Positions 30,276 to 42,192 of a stretch of DNA of 64,000 nucleotides are shown here, one piece after another. The notes below the pieces were generated by a model that worked only from the letters and a program-made list of their open reading frames with translations, was not told the DNA's origin and did no database searches. Both the position numbers and the translations under genes were made by a program. Numbering within the stretch: position 1 is the first letter of the stretch; each line of letters opens with the position of its first letter. This DNA is from Streptococcus pneumoniae. GTDB lineage: Bacteria; Bacillota; Bacilli; Lactobacillales; Streptococcaceae. The stretch lies in contig NZ_CFGI01000004.1 of NCBI RefSeq assembly GCF_001347015.1, forward strand, positions 1 to 64,000, given 5' to 3'.

Positions 30276-32678
30276 TTAACGCACTTCTGCATTGACTTTT
30301 TCTTCGAGAGACGCTTGGATTTTTTCCATATAGCGTGCGACTTCTTCGTCCGTCAAGCTATCTTCTGGATTTTGGAAAGTCAAGCTATAAGCCATTGACT
30401 TCATACCAAGTCCCAATTTTTCTCCTGAGAAGACGTCAAAGAGTTTGATATCTGTCAAACGTTTTACGCCTGCAGCTTGGATCGCGTCCACAACTTCTTG
30501 ATGAGTCACTTCTGCCTTGAGGAGGAGGGCAACATCACGGCTAACTGCTGGGAATTTGGTGATTTCCACAAATGGAGCAGCAGGTTTAAGCGCAGCTTCG
30601 ATAGCTGAAAGATTGAGCTCAGCTACATACGTTTCTGGAATATCATAAGCCTTAGCAGTAACTGGATGCACTTGGCCAAGGAAACCAAGAACTTGGTCAC
30701 CAATTGAAATGACTGCTGTTCGACCTGGGTGAAGGCTAGCGATTTCAGATGTTGCCGTATAGGTCACTTGGAGTCCCAAACGAGCAAAGAGGGCCTCAAG
30801 GATTCCCTTAGCATAGAAGAAATCAACTGGAACTGCTGCCGTTTGGAAATCTTTTTCAGCAACCAAGCCTGTCAAAGCAAAGGCAAAGCTGTTAATCTCA
30901 TTTGGAAGTTCTTCTTTTGGATTACCTGTTTGTTCAAAGACTTTTCCAATCTCGTAAAGGGCCAAGTTTTTATTCTTACGAGCCACGTTGTAGGCAACGG
31001 TATCAAGGATACCTGAAATCATATTTTGACGGAGGACAGAACGATCCACGGTCATTGGCCACATGAGTTCAGTAAGGTTACTTGGTTGAGCCGTAAACTC
31101 AACTGCTTTTTCAGGAGTAGTCAGAGCGTAGGTGATAATTTCTGTCAAACCTGCTCCTTCAGCAATGGTACGAACTTGACGGCGGAGTTTCTGTGTCGCA
31201 GTCAATTCACCAGCTGTACCGTCATCTTTTGGAAGACTAGTTGGCAAGCGGTCATAACCATAGATACGAGCGATTTCTTCAAAGAGGTCTGCTTCGATCG
31301 TGATATCCCAACGACGACGTGGTACGCTGACTGTAAAGCTGTCTGCATTTCCAGAAAGACCAAAGCCAAGACGACGGAAGACGTCTTCTACATCAGCATA
31401 TGAAAGCTCCGTACCAAGGACACGATTAATGTCTGCAAGAGTTGAAGAAACTTCCACATCAGAGGTATCAAGCTCACCCGCTGAAACGATGCCTTTACGC
31501 ACTGTCGCACCAGCAAGTTCCGCAATCATGCTAGCTGCCGCATCAAGGGCTTCATTGACTGTTGCCACATTGATGCCTTTTTCAAAGCGAGAAGATGACT
31601 CAGAACGAAGATTGAGGCGACCGCTAGTCTTACGAATTGATTTTCCGTTGAAAACAGCAGCTTCAAGGACGACACGACTTGATTTCTCAGAGATTTCTGT
31701 TGCTTGACCACCCATAACACCTGCAAGAGCTACTGGTTTATCAGCGACAGTGATGACTAAGTCATTCACGTCCAAGTCACGTTCTTCACCATCCAAGGTC
31801 ACTAATTTTTCACCAGCACGCGCTTCACGCACACGGATGTCAGTCCTTTCAAAGGTATCCAAGTCAAAAGCATGCATTGGTTGACCAAAGTAGAGCAGGA
31901 TGTAGTTGGTCACGTCCACCACGTTATTAATAGGACGGATACCTTCATTCATAAGAAGGTTTTGCAACCATTGTGGACTTGGTGCGATAGTAACATTGTC
32001 CAAGATACGAGCTGCATAGTAAGGCGCCTTGTCTGTCTCAATGCCCACAGAAAGAGCATCTGTCGCAGCTTCATTTGTTTCTGTTAAAGTAAATTCTTTA
32101 AAGTTGACTGCCTTATCATAGATGGCTGCCACTTCGTGAGCCACTCCACGCATAGAAAGGGCATCCGCACGGTTTGGTGTGATAGACAGTTCGATGATTT
32201 CATCATCCAAGTCTAGGTAAGAAAAGACTTCCTCACCTGGCACGGCATCTTCAGGCAAGATTTGGATGCCATCTGCGAATTCCTTAGGCACAACTGAGTC
32301 AGAAATTCCCAATTCACCAAGTGAACAGATCATTCCAAGTGACTCCAAACCACGGATTTTTCCTTTTTTGATTTTGTAGTTATCAGCGATACGAGCTCCT
32401 GGAAGAGCCACCATGACCTTGATCCCAGCACGCACATTTGGGGCACCACAAACGATCTGACGCTCTTCTTCGCCAACGTTAACCTGACAAACATGGAGGT
32501 GAGTCTCTGGCACATCTTCGCAAGACAAGACCTCACCGACGACAATTTTTGAGAGACCAGCAGCTGGTGATTCGACACCCTCTACCTCGATTCCTGTAGT
32601 TGACATTTTTTCAGCCAACTCTTGTGATGGCACATCAATGTCCACCAATTCTTTTAACCATTTATAAGATATAAGCAT
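30276..32678 (-). CDS. pheT: phenylalanyl-tRNA synthetase beta subunit
   Basis: 800 residues, the expected length. An N-terminal EMAP/tRNA-binding domain (about 40-150, GAPNVRAG), B3/B4 editing domain, B5 domain, catalytic-like core ([20 protein letters not shown]) and C-terminal FDX-ACB anticodon domain ([13 protein letters not shown]) are all present. It forms the alpha2-beta2 enzyme with PheS. It is co-transcribed with pheS and the GNAT gene between them. Confidence 0.97.
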   Translation of the reverse strand: MLISYKWLKELVDIDVPSQELAEKMSTTGIEVEGVESPAAGLSKIVVGEVLSCEDVPETHLHVCQVNVGEEERQIVCGAPNVRAGIKVMVALPGARIADNYKIKKGKIRGLESLGMICSLGELGISDSVVPKEFADGIQILPEDAVPGEEVFSYLDLDDEIIELSITPNRADALSMRGVAHEVAAIYDKAVNFKEFTLTETNEAATDALSVGIETDKAPYYAARILDNVTIAPSPQWLQNLLMNEGIRPINNVVDVTNYILLYFGQPMHAFDLDTFERTDIRVREARAGEKLVTLDGEERDLDVNDLVITVADKPVALAGVMGGQATEISEKSSRVVLEAAVFNGKSIRKTSGRLNLRSESSSRFEKGINVATVNEALDAAASMIAELAGATVRKGIVSAGELDTSDVEVSSTLADINRVLGTELSYADVEDVFRRLGFGLSGNADSFTVSVPRRRWDITIEADLFEEIARIYGYDRLPTSLPKDDGTAGELTATQKLRRQVRTIAEGAGLTEIITYALTTPEKAVEFTAQPSNLTELMWPMTVDRSVLRQNMISGILDTVAYNVARKNKNLALYEIGKVFEQTGNPKEELPNEINSFAFALTGLVAEKDFQTAAVPVDFFYAKGILEALFARLGLQVTYTATSEIASLHPGRTAVISIGDQVLGFLGQVHPVTAKAYDIPETYVAELNLSAIEAALKPAAPFVEITKFPAVSRDVALLLKAEVTHQEVVDAIQAAGVKRLTDIKLFDVFSGEKLGLGMKSMAYSLTFQNPEDSLTDEEVARYMEKIQASLEEKVNAEVR

Positions 32679-32754
32679 AATTTAGTTCTCCAGAATGACC
32701 ATTGCCACACTGGTTCTTTTCCTTTCCTATCATTTCAATAGAAGAATCCTCTTC

Positions 32755-33264
32755 TTACCTTAATTTCTTTCTCAGTAACCAATCCGTATCTACTTTTTGA
32801 CCAACCATAAAATGATGTTGGCTAAATTTTTCAAAACCATATCGATTATAAAAGGCTTGAGCTTTTGTATTATGCTCCCAAACACCTAGCCAAGCCCAAG
32901 AAAAACTATTTTTTGTAGCAAGTTCAAGTGCGAATTCAAACAGTTGCTTACCTAGTCCAAATCCTTGGAATTTTTGTAGCACATAGAGGCGTTGAATTTC
33001 AAAAGCGTCCTCTAATTCTCTCTCAGTTTGAGCACTTCCCCAGTTGACTTTGAGAAAACCAGCTATCTCCTCCTCATGCATAATGAAATAGGTTTCAGAG
33101 TCAGGATTTCCCAACTCAGTTGACAAAGTTTTCAGACTATAAGCCTCTTCAAAGTATTCCTGTAACTGCTCTTCCGTATTATCATACGCAAAGGTTTCAC
33201 GAAAGGTTTGTTTGGCAATTTTAGCCAACACCTCAACATCTGCCATTTCTACTTTTATAATCAT
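32755..33264 (-). CDS. GNAT family N-acetyltransferase (PaiA-like)
   Basis: 169 residues. One GNAT domain: EIQRLYVLQKFQGFGLGKQL (acetyl-CoA loop, about 89-108) and the terminal block WLGVWEHNTKAQAFYNRYGF. The last motif is typical of polyamine or small-amine acetyltransferases related to PaiA; the substrate is unproven. Its ATG overlaps the pheS stop (TAATG), so it is translationally coupled and under T-box control. Confidence 0.85.
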   Translation of the reverse strand: MIIKVEMADVEVLAKIAKQTFRETFAYDNTEEQLQEYFEEAYSLKTLSTELGNPDSETYFIMHEEEIAGFLKVNWGSAQTERELEDAFEIQRLYVLQKFQGFGLGKQLFEFALELATKNSFSWAWLGVWEHNTKAQAFYNRYGFEKFSQHHFMVGQKVDTDWLLRKKLR

Positions 33265-34310
33265 TATTTAAACTGTTCTGAGAAGCGGACATCTCCTTGG
33301 TAGAATCCACGGATATCGTTGATTCCATAACGGAGCATAGCTACACGCTCTTGTCCAAGACCAAAGGCAAAGCCAGAGTATACAGTCGCATCGATACCAC
33401 TCATTTCAAGGACACGTGGGTGAACCATACCGGCCCCCATAATTTCGATCCAACCTGTTTTCTTACATATATTACAGCCTTCTCCACCACACTTGAAGCA
33501 AGAAACATCCACCTCAACAGATGGCTCTGTGAATGGGAAGTAAGATGGACGCAAACGAATTTGACGCTCTTCACCAAACATTTTTTGGACAATCAACTGA
33601 AGCGTTCCTTGAAGATCAGCCATAGAGATATTTTTCCCAACTACCAAGCCTTCGATTTGGTGGAATTGGTGACTGTGGGTCGCATCGTCCGTATCGCGAC
33701 GGAAGACACGCCCTGGCGAGATCATCTTCAAAGGACCTTTAGAAAAATCATGGGCATCCATAGCACGCGCCTGAACTGGAGACGTGTGGGTACGGAGCAA
33801 GATTTCTTCAGTGATATAGAAAGTATCCTGCATATCACGAGCTGGGTGGTCTTTTGGAAGGTTCATACGTTCAAAGTTATAGTAGTCTTGCTCCACTTCA
33901 AAACCATCCACGACTTGATAACCCATACCGATGAAGATATCTTCGATTTCTTCACTGGTTTGTGTCAAAACGTGACGGTGACCAGTCGCAACTGGACGAC
34001 CTGGAAGCGTCACATCGATACTCTCGCTAGCCAGTTGAGCCGCGACTTTCTTTTCTTCCAAGAGCTTAGCTGTTTCTTCAAAAGCAGCAGTCAAGACATC
34101 ACGAGCTTCATTGACGTGTTTCCCGATGATTGGACGCATCTCAGCAGAAACATCTTTCATCCCTTTGAGGATTTCAGTGAGCGAACCCTTTTTACCAAGG
34201 ACAGAGACACGCAAATCTTGCATCTCTTTTTCATTTCCAGCAGTAATCTGCTTCAAGCTAGCCAGCGTTTCTTCGCGAAGCGCTTTTAATTGTTCTTCAA
34301 TAGTTGACAT
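33264..34310 (-). CDS. pheS: phenylalanyl-tRNA synthetase alpha subunit
   Basis: 348 residues from ATG at 34310 ([14 protein letters not shown]), preceded by GGAGGAAAT. It has the N-terminal coiled coil and a class II core with motif 2 ([19 protein letters not shown]) and motif 3 ([14 protein letters not shown]). [12 protein letters not shown] and the zinc-like Cys cluster [16 protein letters not shown] are seen. The upstream frame extension overlaps the T-box leader and is not coding. Confidence 0.97.
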   Translation of the reverse strand: MSTIEEQLKALREETLASLKQITAGNEKEMQDLRVSVLGKKGSLTEILKGMKDVSAEMRPIIGKHVNEARDVLTAAFEETAKLLEEKKVAAQLASESIDVTLPGRPVATGHRHVLTQTSEEIEDIFIGMGYQVVDGFEVEQDYYNFERMNLPKDHPARDMQDTFYITEEILLRTHTSPVQARAMDAHDFSKGPLKMISPGRVFRRDTDDATHSHQFHQIEGLVVGKNISMADLQGTLQLIVQKMFGEERQIRLRPSYFPFTEPSVEVDVSCFKCGGEGCNICKKTGWIEIMGAGMVHPRVLEMSGIDATVYSGFAFGLGQERVAMLRYGINDIRGFYQGDVRFSEQFK

Positions 34311-34355
34311 ATTTCCTCCATCAGTCTCTCGTAGATAAAAAGAAAACCACATGCC

Positions 34356-34539
34356 AAAAACTCCACTCGGAGCGTTGACACGCGGTACCATCCGTTTTCA
34401 TCTGACAAGTCAGACCTTCATTTCTAAATCCATGCGCAAGTGAATTCACCCAGCTTTCATATAGAGAGCTTGCAGTCACGGCTCTCCTCCCTGATATACT
34501 TCCCTTGGGCTACTAGTCTTTCAGATTCCTATTCAATTA
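34356..34539 (-). promoter_or_regulatory. T-box leader of pheS-pheT
   Basis: The T-box core TGGTACCGCG lies at 34381-34390 (minus strand). The terminator CTCCGAGTGGAGTTTTT follows at 34356-34372, 46 bases before pheS. Upstream there is a paired stem I region and a GAATTCAC segment offering a TTC (Phe) specifier. Uncharged tRNA-Phe would favour antitermination. Confidence 0.88.
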
Positions 34540-34545
34540 CTACTT

Positions 34546-34574
34546 AGTTTATCAGATTTTTACCATTCTTGCAA
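34546..34574 (-). promoter_or_regulatory. pheS promoter
   Basis: TTGCAA (34569-34574), a 17-base spacer, and TAAACT (34546-34551). Transcription would start near 34539, just ahead of the T-box. Confidence 0.75.
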
Positions 34575-34617
34575 GACCTATCTTACTTCTGCTTGTTAGC
34601 TTATTCTTATCTAACTT

Positions 34618-34724
34618 TATAGCGGATTGAAATAAGATGAAAACAAATCGATTGGGAAAGTAAAATTAATTTCTATAAATGTTTTAGCAATTGTTTCGTA
34701 CTATTTTAGATTCAGTCTACTATA
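34618..34724. mobile_element. RUP element, 107 bp
   Basis: Exactly 107 bases, flanked by TATAGCGGATTGAAATAAGA and GATTCAGTCTACTATA. The internal AATTTCTATAAATGTTTTAG block is shared with the other copies. It lies in the gap between bglA and the pheS promoter. Confidence 0.85.
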
Positions 34725-34804
34725 TATAACCAATCTATCCTAAGTTAACTATTTATAATCGGCTCTCTGTAACAAAATTAAATTAATTAATCCCCCTATA
34801 AAAT

Positions 34805-34841
34805 AAAGAGGTTTAGAATTTGATGTCTTCCAAACCTCTTT
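34805..34841 (-). terminator. terminator of licT-bglP-bglA
   Basis: On the minus strand AAAGAGGTTT...AAACCTCTTT is followed by ATTTTAT. It lies about 60 bases beyond the bglA stop. Confidence 0.85.
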
Positions 34842-34901
34842 ATTTCATATTTAATGAGATGTTGCCTTAACCGTGATAATATCTAATCATCAATAAACAA
34901 A

Positions 34902-36329
<1,428 letters not shown>

Positions 36330-38168
36330 TTATAATATTACCAGTAATTCCTTAGAATGCTCGATTGTCTGATTATTAGGTAATACTAATACATCTAGAA
36401 AATCATTGGTATTCGTTACAATTACTGGTGTAACTGTTTCGTAGCCTTTAGTCTTGATTAAATTCAAGTCCATTTCAAAAATCAACTGATTTTTGAAAAC
36501 TCTGTCTCCTTCTTCTACATGACTAATAAAACCTTGACCTTTTAGCTCAACAGTATCTAATCCAATATGAATTAGTAACTCAACACCCTCATCACTCTTC
36601 AATCCAATTGCGTGCTTAGTCGGAAAAATATTTGTAATTTTCCCATCAAATGGTGCATAAACCTTACCTTCACTTGGGATAATCGCTACTCCGTCTCCAA
36701 TTAGTTTATCTGAAAATGTTTTATCCTGGACATCGCTTAACGGAATGATTTCTCCTGATATAGGAGAAAATATCATTTTTTTATTTGAAACTCCAGCTTT
36801 AACTTCTAAATTGCTAGAACTCTCTTCTTCATCGATTCCAAATATATAAGCTAATACAAAGGTAATAACAACCGAAATGACCGCCACAATTAAAGCATTT
36901 ACAATATTTGATGGCACATCAGAATAAATAAATTGAGGCAACGCTATCAAAGATGGGACAGCAAATAGATATGCTTTAACACTAGTAAGACCTGCAAATA
37001 ATCCCGCTAATCCACCACCAATCATAGCTGCATAAAGCGGTTTTTTATATTTTAAAGTCACACCATATAATGCAGGTTCGGTAATCCCTGCAAGTAAGGC
37101 TGAGAAACCTGCTGCAAAAGCAATTTGTTTTGTATTATTATTTTTACTCTTTAATGCAACAGCCATCGAAGCAGCCCCTTGAGCTAAGTTTGACCCTAAC
37201 ATTGCTGGAAGAATTAATACGTCTGGAGTAGCAATAGATGCCGCCAAAAAAATAGGTGCAAAAGCCCAATGCATTCCAGTCATAACAATAAATGGCATAA
37301 TAGCACCAAGAATAGCTAATGTAAGCCATCCAGCTACACCATACATTTGCCCAACTAGATTTGATAATCCTTCACCAACAATTACTCCAATAGGTCCGAC
37401 TACAACTAAGGCAATACAGCTTGATACTAATAATACTAGCGTAGGTTGCAAAAAACTCTTAGTAACAGCTGGTGTTAATTTAGCAATCATTTTTTCAATA
37501 TATTTCATCAACCAAACCATAATAAGAATTGGAACGACTGACGAACCATAACTAGCTGGTGTCACAGGTGCACCAAATAAACTAAGAGGATTCCCTGATT
37601 GCACCATTTGAACAAAATTTGGATGGAGAAGTACACCTGCTACAGACATAGCTAATGTAGATGTTACTTTTAATTTTTGTGATGCAGAATAAGCTAATAA
37701 CAGCGGTAAGAAATAATATGGAGCATCCCCAAAAAATGTCAAAAAAGCAATAGTCTGAGAATCTGATTGCAATATACCAAGCATTGGTAAAATAATTACC
37801 AAGACTTTCAGCATACCTCCCCCTAACATTGCTGGAATGATTGGAGTCATGGAACCAGCGATATACTCAATGATTCTTTCTAAAATATTCCCTTTGTGCC
37901 CTTGAACAACTGAATCGGATTCAAAATTGCCAAGTTTAACGAATTCTTTATAATAATTAGCTACATCATTACCAAGTATAATTTGATATTGTCCATTCTT
38001 TTTCATAATACCTATTACACCTGGTATCTTCTTCACATCATCATCATTGACTAAATTTTCATCTTTTAATTCTAATCTTAAACGTGTTACACAATGGGTA
38101 ACTCTATTGACATTTTTTTCACCTCCAATTACATCGAGGATTTTTTGTACCGTATCTTTATAACTCAT
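36330..38168 (-). CDS. bglP: PTS beta-glucoside transporter EIIBCA
   Basis: 612 residues. EIIB comes first (phospho-Cys in NRVTHCVTRLRLEL, about residue 26). A multi-span EIIC follows (about 105-455), with the typical GITEPALYG block. EIIA is last (phospho-His in ELLIHIGLDTVELKGQGF, about 537). It imports and phosphorylates beta-glucosides such as salicin or arbutin. It is the middle gene of licT-bglP-bglA. Confidence 0.93.
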   Translation of the reverse strand: MSYKDTVQKILDVIGGEKNVNRVTHCVTRLRLELKDENLVNDDDVKKIPGVIGIMKKNGQYQIILGNDVANYYKEFVKLGNFESDSVVQGHKGNILERIIEYIAGSMTPIIPAMLGGGMLKVLVIILPMLGILQSDSQTIAFLTFFGDAPYYFLPLLLAYSASQKLKVTSTLAMSVAGVLLHPNFVQMVQSGNPLSLFGAPVTPASYGSSVVPILIMVWLMKYIEKMIAKLTPAVTKSFLQPTLVLLVSSCIALVVVGPIGVIVGEGLSNLVGQMYGVAGWLTLAILGAIMPFIVMTGMHWAFAPIFLAASIATPDVLILPAMLGSNLAQGAASMAVALKSKNNNTKQIAFAAGFSALLAGITEPALYGVTLKYKKPLYAAMIGGGLAGLFAGLTSVKAYLFAVPSLIALPQFIYSDVPSNIVNALIVAVISVVITFVLAYIFGIDEEESSSNLEVKAGVSNKKMIFSPISGEIIPLSDVQDKTFSDKLIGDGVAIIPSEGKVYAPFDGKITNIFPTKHAIGLKSDEGVELLIHIGLDTVELKGQGFISHVEEGDRVFKNQLIFEMDLNLIKTKGYETVTPVIVTNTNDFLDVLVLPNNQTIEHSKELLVIL

Positions 38169-38185
38169 GGTATTCTCCTATTCTA

Positions 38186-39025
38186 TTAATCTAAATTTTT
38201 TGTTAAGCGACGAATATGAGCCATCAAATAAACTAATTCACTAGAAGTCAGCAAATAATTGTACTCAGTTTGTATAAACATTGCCACCTGTTCACCACAT
38301 TCATATTCTCTAGGATATTTATTTTTCATTAATGCTAACAAGTCTTCATCATCATCGTCACAATAAGTTGTATTTTCAACCAAGCGATGGGCAAATAATT
38401 TTATATGAGTTATGAATCTATAATAATCAATAGAATCTTGGTTAAACTCAGTACAATAGAAATCTTGAATGATTTTCTCAATTCCCATAATTATTTCAGT
38501 GATTTTATACGACTCTTGAAAATTATTTTCTAAATTAGCATTAACAAAATGTAGCGCTATGAATGCAGCTTCATCAATTGGAAGTTCAATACCTAACTCT
38601 TTTTTTATTATTTGTAAAGCCCTTTTCCCAAGTTCAAATTCTTCTTTATAATATTTCGATATTTCCCAGCGTAGGGGATTCGAAATAATAATCCCTTCTT
38701 TATAACGTTCTATGCTCGAAGAAATATGATCCGTTAAATTAATATAGATAATTTCATCAAAATTATTACCCAATGTTATTTTACCTAGGTTAATTATTTT
38801 TTCGGTGATGTACACCAACTCCAAAGGAACGTTAATAAACATCTCTGTAAAACGGGTCATATTATCTCTATTTTTGAGAAAAAAACTTTTCTCAATATCA
38901 ATTGGATTTACTTTATCTCCAGTTTTTCTTCCAAAAGCTATTCCCCTTCCAAAAAGAAGAATATCGATATCTTTTTTACTTTGCGCAATTACGGCATTGT
39001 GGTTTAGTATTCGTTTTATGATCAT
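38186..39025 (-). CDS. licT: BglG/LicT-family transcription antiterminator
   Basis: 279 residues. The CAT RNA-binding domain is at 1-55 (KRILNHNAVIAQ, ILLFGRGIAFGRKTGD). PRD1 and PRD2 follow (conserved His in DHISSSIERY, AFIALHFVNA, and YLMAHIRRLT near the end). It binds the RAT sequence in the leader and prevents termination when the sugar is present. It is 17 bases ahead of bglP. Confidence 0.92.
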   Translation of the reverse strand: MIIKRILNHNAVIAQSKKDIDILLFGRGIAFGRKTGDKVNPIDIEKSFFLKNRDNMTRFTEMFINVPLELVYITEKIINLGKITLGNNFDEIIYINLTDHISSSIERYKEGIIISNPLRWEISKYYKEEFELGKRALQIIKKELGIELPIDEAAFIALHFVNANLENNFQESYKITEIIMGIEKIIQDFYCTEFNQDSIDYYRFITHIKLFAHRLVENTTYCDDDDEDLLALMKNKYPREYECGEQVAMFIQTEYNYLLTSSELVYLMAHIRRLTKNLD

Positions 39026-39043
39026 AAAATTTCCCTTTTAAAA

Positions 39044-39125
39044 TAAAAGGAACCTACTTAAAAACATCAAGAAACTTCTTCTGATGTGATTAAATAGGTT
39101 CCTGCTCACTTGTATTAGTGATAAC
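39044..39125 (-). promoter_or_regulatory. RAT antiterminator / terminator leader of licT
   Basis: On the minus strand a RAT-like sequence GGATGTTATCACTAATACAA with GTGAGCAGGAACC overlaps the left arm of a terminator. AGGAACCTA and TAGGTTCCT pair (39044-39104), then TTTTATTTT. Overlap of RAT and terminator is the usual LicT switch. Confidence 0.8.
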
Positions 39126-39179
39126 ATCCTTTTATTTCAATTTTTAATGGTGACATGAAGCTTAAATAATTAATAACTC

Positions 39180-39194
39180 TGTAACCGTTTTTAT
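39180..39194 (-). promoter_or_regulatory. candidate cre (CcpA) site at the licT promoter
   Basis: ATAAAAACGGTTACA matches the catabolite-responsive consensus WTGNAANCGNWNNCW at all fixed positions except one. It begins within the -10 and covers the start region, where CcpA binding would repress. Confidence 0.55.
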
Positions 39195-39221
39195 TTTATG
39201 ATATTTCAATCTATTTGTCAA
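39193..39221 (-). promoter_or_regulatory. licT promoter
   Basis: Perfect TTGACA (39216-39221), a 17-base spacer and TAAAAT (39193-39198). Confidence 0.85.
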
Positions 39222-39324
39222 GTACTTATAAAAATTTTTTTATTTTGTGTGATTCGAATGTGATAATGGCAACAGTCTCACTAAAGAAATGAGAATCATA
39301 CATAGAAATTTTTAAAAATTTTCT

Positions 39325-42002
39325 CTATCGTAAACCTGCCACTAGTTCAGAAACTATACTAGCTGATTCCAAACGTAATATGGTCATCTCATCTACCTTC
39401 CCTAATAATGGCATTGCACCATACCAAACAATAGTCTTATTCACCAAAAGAATAGGCGTTACTATTTTTGATTGAGTAAAAGACACTTTAATTTTCTGGC
39501 TCTTCAACTGGTCTAGCCATGCTTTATTTGCAACCGTCTCTGGTATACATATCTCAATTTGACTAATCCTAAATTCTTTTAGAAAATTCATCAGTTTTGT
39601 CTGGTGCACATAAGGTAAAATAAGCAGACATTCCTGTCTTTCCCCTGCTAAGTCCTCTCTCAACACCTTCTCATATCTACTATCAACATAAACGAATTGT
39701 TTCTCCTCACCCTCGATGACACGATAATCCATCTTTCGATAAGCTACTTGTCGTTTCTGAAACATCTTTTCTAAATAAGGAACATGAATATCCACATAAT
39801 CGAAAATACGCACCAAAGACTTATCCTTGTAGTTTCTATGAATCCGACCTGCATACTGAATTAAATTATTTTTCCAAGAAAAGGGTGCTGCCAAGATAAG
39901 CGTGTCCAACTGAGGTAAGTCAAAATCTTCGCCAATGTATTTTCCAGTAGACAACAAAACAAACCCTTTATCTAACTGTTCTAACGTCTCCAGTAAACTC
40001 GTTCTTTCTCGGACTTTGGTTTTTCCGCTAATAATGTAACAGTCATCAACCTCTTTCTCTTTCAATAACTTTTCAAAGACATCTATCTGTTGAATTCGAT
40101 TAACTAAACCCAAGATATTCCGTCCTTCTGCCACTTGGGCTAGAATATCCTTGAGAATCAACTGATTCCTCGCTGAGTCTGTAGCAATCCAATCACTGAG
40201 CTGTATAAAATTACTTGCTTTGGTCTTTTCAATCTCCAAATGACCAAAAGAAGTGAATCTTAATTGCAATTGCCGTTTAAAATCCGTTTCCCTCTTATCA
40301 GCAGTATGGAGTATCTCACCAATTCTCTGAAAAACAATAGGCTCATGACCATTCTTACGCTCAGGCGTAGCCGTCAAACCGTAAAGATACTTCCCTCTAA
40401 GCTGAGCAACAACTTTTTCAAACATCAAGGCAGAGATATGGTGACACTCATCCACAATCATCATCTCATACTCATCCAAAAGACTTTGACTATTTTCCAA
40501 CTTAAATAGAGATTGAATCATAACAACATCAACCAGTTTACTCAGTCATTTCTTAGTCCCACCGTACTGCCCGACATAGCCTATTACCCTTTCACGACCT
40601 GATGGTGTATAACGGGTAGCTTCTGCCTCTTCGAAAGTCAAAAAACACTTTAAACGATCCAGTCATTGGTCTAAGAGTTGCCTATTATGAACTAGGATAA
40701 TGGTTTTTGTCTTACGTTCAGAGATAAGAGCAGCACCTAAAACGCTCTTTCCAAAACCTGTCCCGCATGAAGTAAACCATTTTCTTTAGAATTCATATCT
40801 GACAGGGCTAATTCTTGCTCCAAAGTAAGCTCTCCCTTAAATGCTACTCTAATAGACCTTTGTACCTTTCTCCTATCCTCCACAACTACCTGCTTAAATT
40901 TATCTTGCAATGGATATAACAAGCCTCTTGGCAGCCATAAATAATAATCGGATTCTCCAAATAAATACATTCGCTCAGGAATTTGATAGGTTGGCTGTCG
41001 CATAGCCTGCTTTAAATAAAATTCGGGATTAGAAAATGAAGCCATATTTTTCAAGAAAAACAGTGTCTTGGGTGTCACAGACGATTTTTTAAGTTGGATC
41101 ATATTGGATAAAACGACCTTCAACTCCTTATCCAATTCTTGCTTGCCTAACTCCTCTTGGATTAACAGTGCCACTTTAGCAGTTGAAATCTTCTGAATTC
41201 CTTGCAGATACCTCCATTGGTCTCCATAAGGTTGAAAATGTTCATCCACAAAGACCGTTCGCACTTGATGGTAAGCTTCTCCTTGAAAAGGCAAGGCAAT
41301 CAAATTTCCAAATCCCCCCTTAGGAAGGACATCCTGATTTGGAAACATGCGATCAAAAGAATCAAAGGACAGTTGCATACTTTCCTGCATTGCCAGTTCT
41401 ATCAGTTTCTTTCCAAACAAGCGAGCCTCTCGACTCGGAATCGCTTCCTCAAAGAAGAACCAAATATGGAGTCCGTGACCCGAACGAGAAATCTCTAAAT
41501 GGGCTTCCATCTGGCGTTCCCTGGCTATTCTTCGAATGGTTAAACCAGCTTCTTTCCAATCTCCTTCATCAAAATCCAGTACCAAAAAATGACAGCTATC
41601 ATCTAAGTGCATAGGAAAGATACCGATAGCTGTCTCCCCACGAAAATGAGATTTCAAAACGGAATCCGTCAATGTCTGGAAACTCCGTTTTTCAGGTAGC
41701 AACTGCTTCCAACCACAATCATAGGAAGGAAAATACTGAATTTTCCCTTGATCATTGATAAAACTCTTAGCATAAACATCATAACGGCCAGCAAACACAG
41801 AGGTAAACAATTGTAATTTTTCTTGCGTCGTCAAGCGACTACTTTGAAGTTGGAACATCTCCTCGAACTGAGAGCGTTCCATAACAAACTGACTCTTGTC
41901 TTTAAGACGTTTACACAAGAAAAACTCACTATCCCCATTAAAAGAAGAAAAGACATCAAGTACTTCTACCACAATTCCATCCAAAGACACAAAAACAGCC
42001 AT
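39325..42002 (-). pseudogene. decayed TOTE-type archaeo-eukaryotic primase / SF2 helicase fusion
   Basis: ATG at 42002 follows a perfect SD (AAGGAGGTGA). The N-terminal part (to about 40760) has the AEP primase core: FTSVFAGRYDVYAKSF, the catalytic VLDFDEGDW (Asp-x-Asp) and SRSGHGLHIWFFF. The C-terminal part is an SF2 helicase: Walker A, VDECHH, TATPERK and QYAGRIHR. It is broken three times: a one-base loss within the Walker A codons near 40760 (GTGFGKS readable after it), and in-frame TGA at 40663-40665 and 40546-40548, each where Trp is expected. The family is proposed to act in conflict between mobile elements and hosts. Total length without lesions is about 893 codons. Confidence 0.8.
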
Positions 42003-42192
42003 AAGAGTCACCTCCTTGATTCCTATAGGCTGATTATAACAAGAATAGCTGAAATTGTACACGAAAATAAAATCCTAATAGTACTCATTTTGTATGTGGC
42101 TAATATTCCGTCTCGCTCCGGAATGTACGAGGTAAATAGAGTTTAAACGAGCAGTCTATAAAATTCAAAAAACGCATCATATCAGGTGTACA

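Noticed and set aside
33297-34289. 330-codon plus-strand frame opposite pheS
   Set aside because: Long only because of the codon pattern of pheS on the other strand; the sequence resembles no family and has no start signals.
42060-42190. Target-site duplication around the IS3 remnant
   Set aside because: Flanking bases do not give a convincing 3-4 bp direct repeat.
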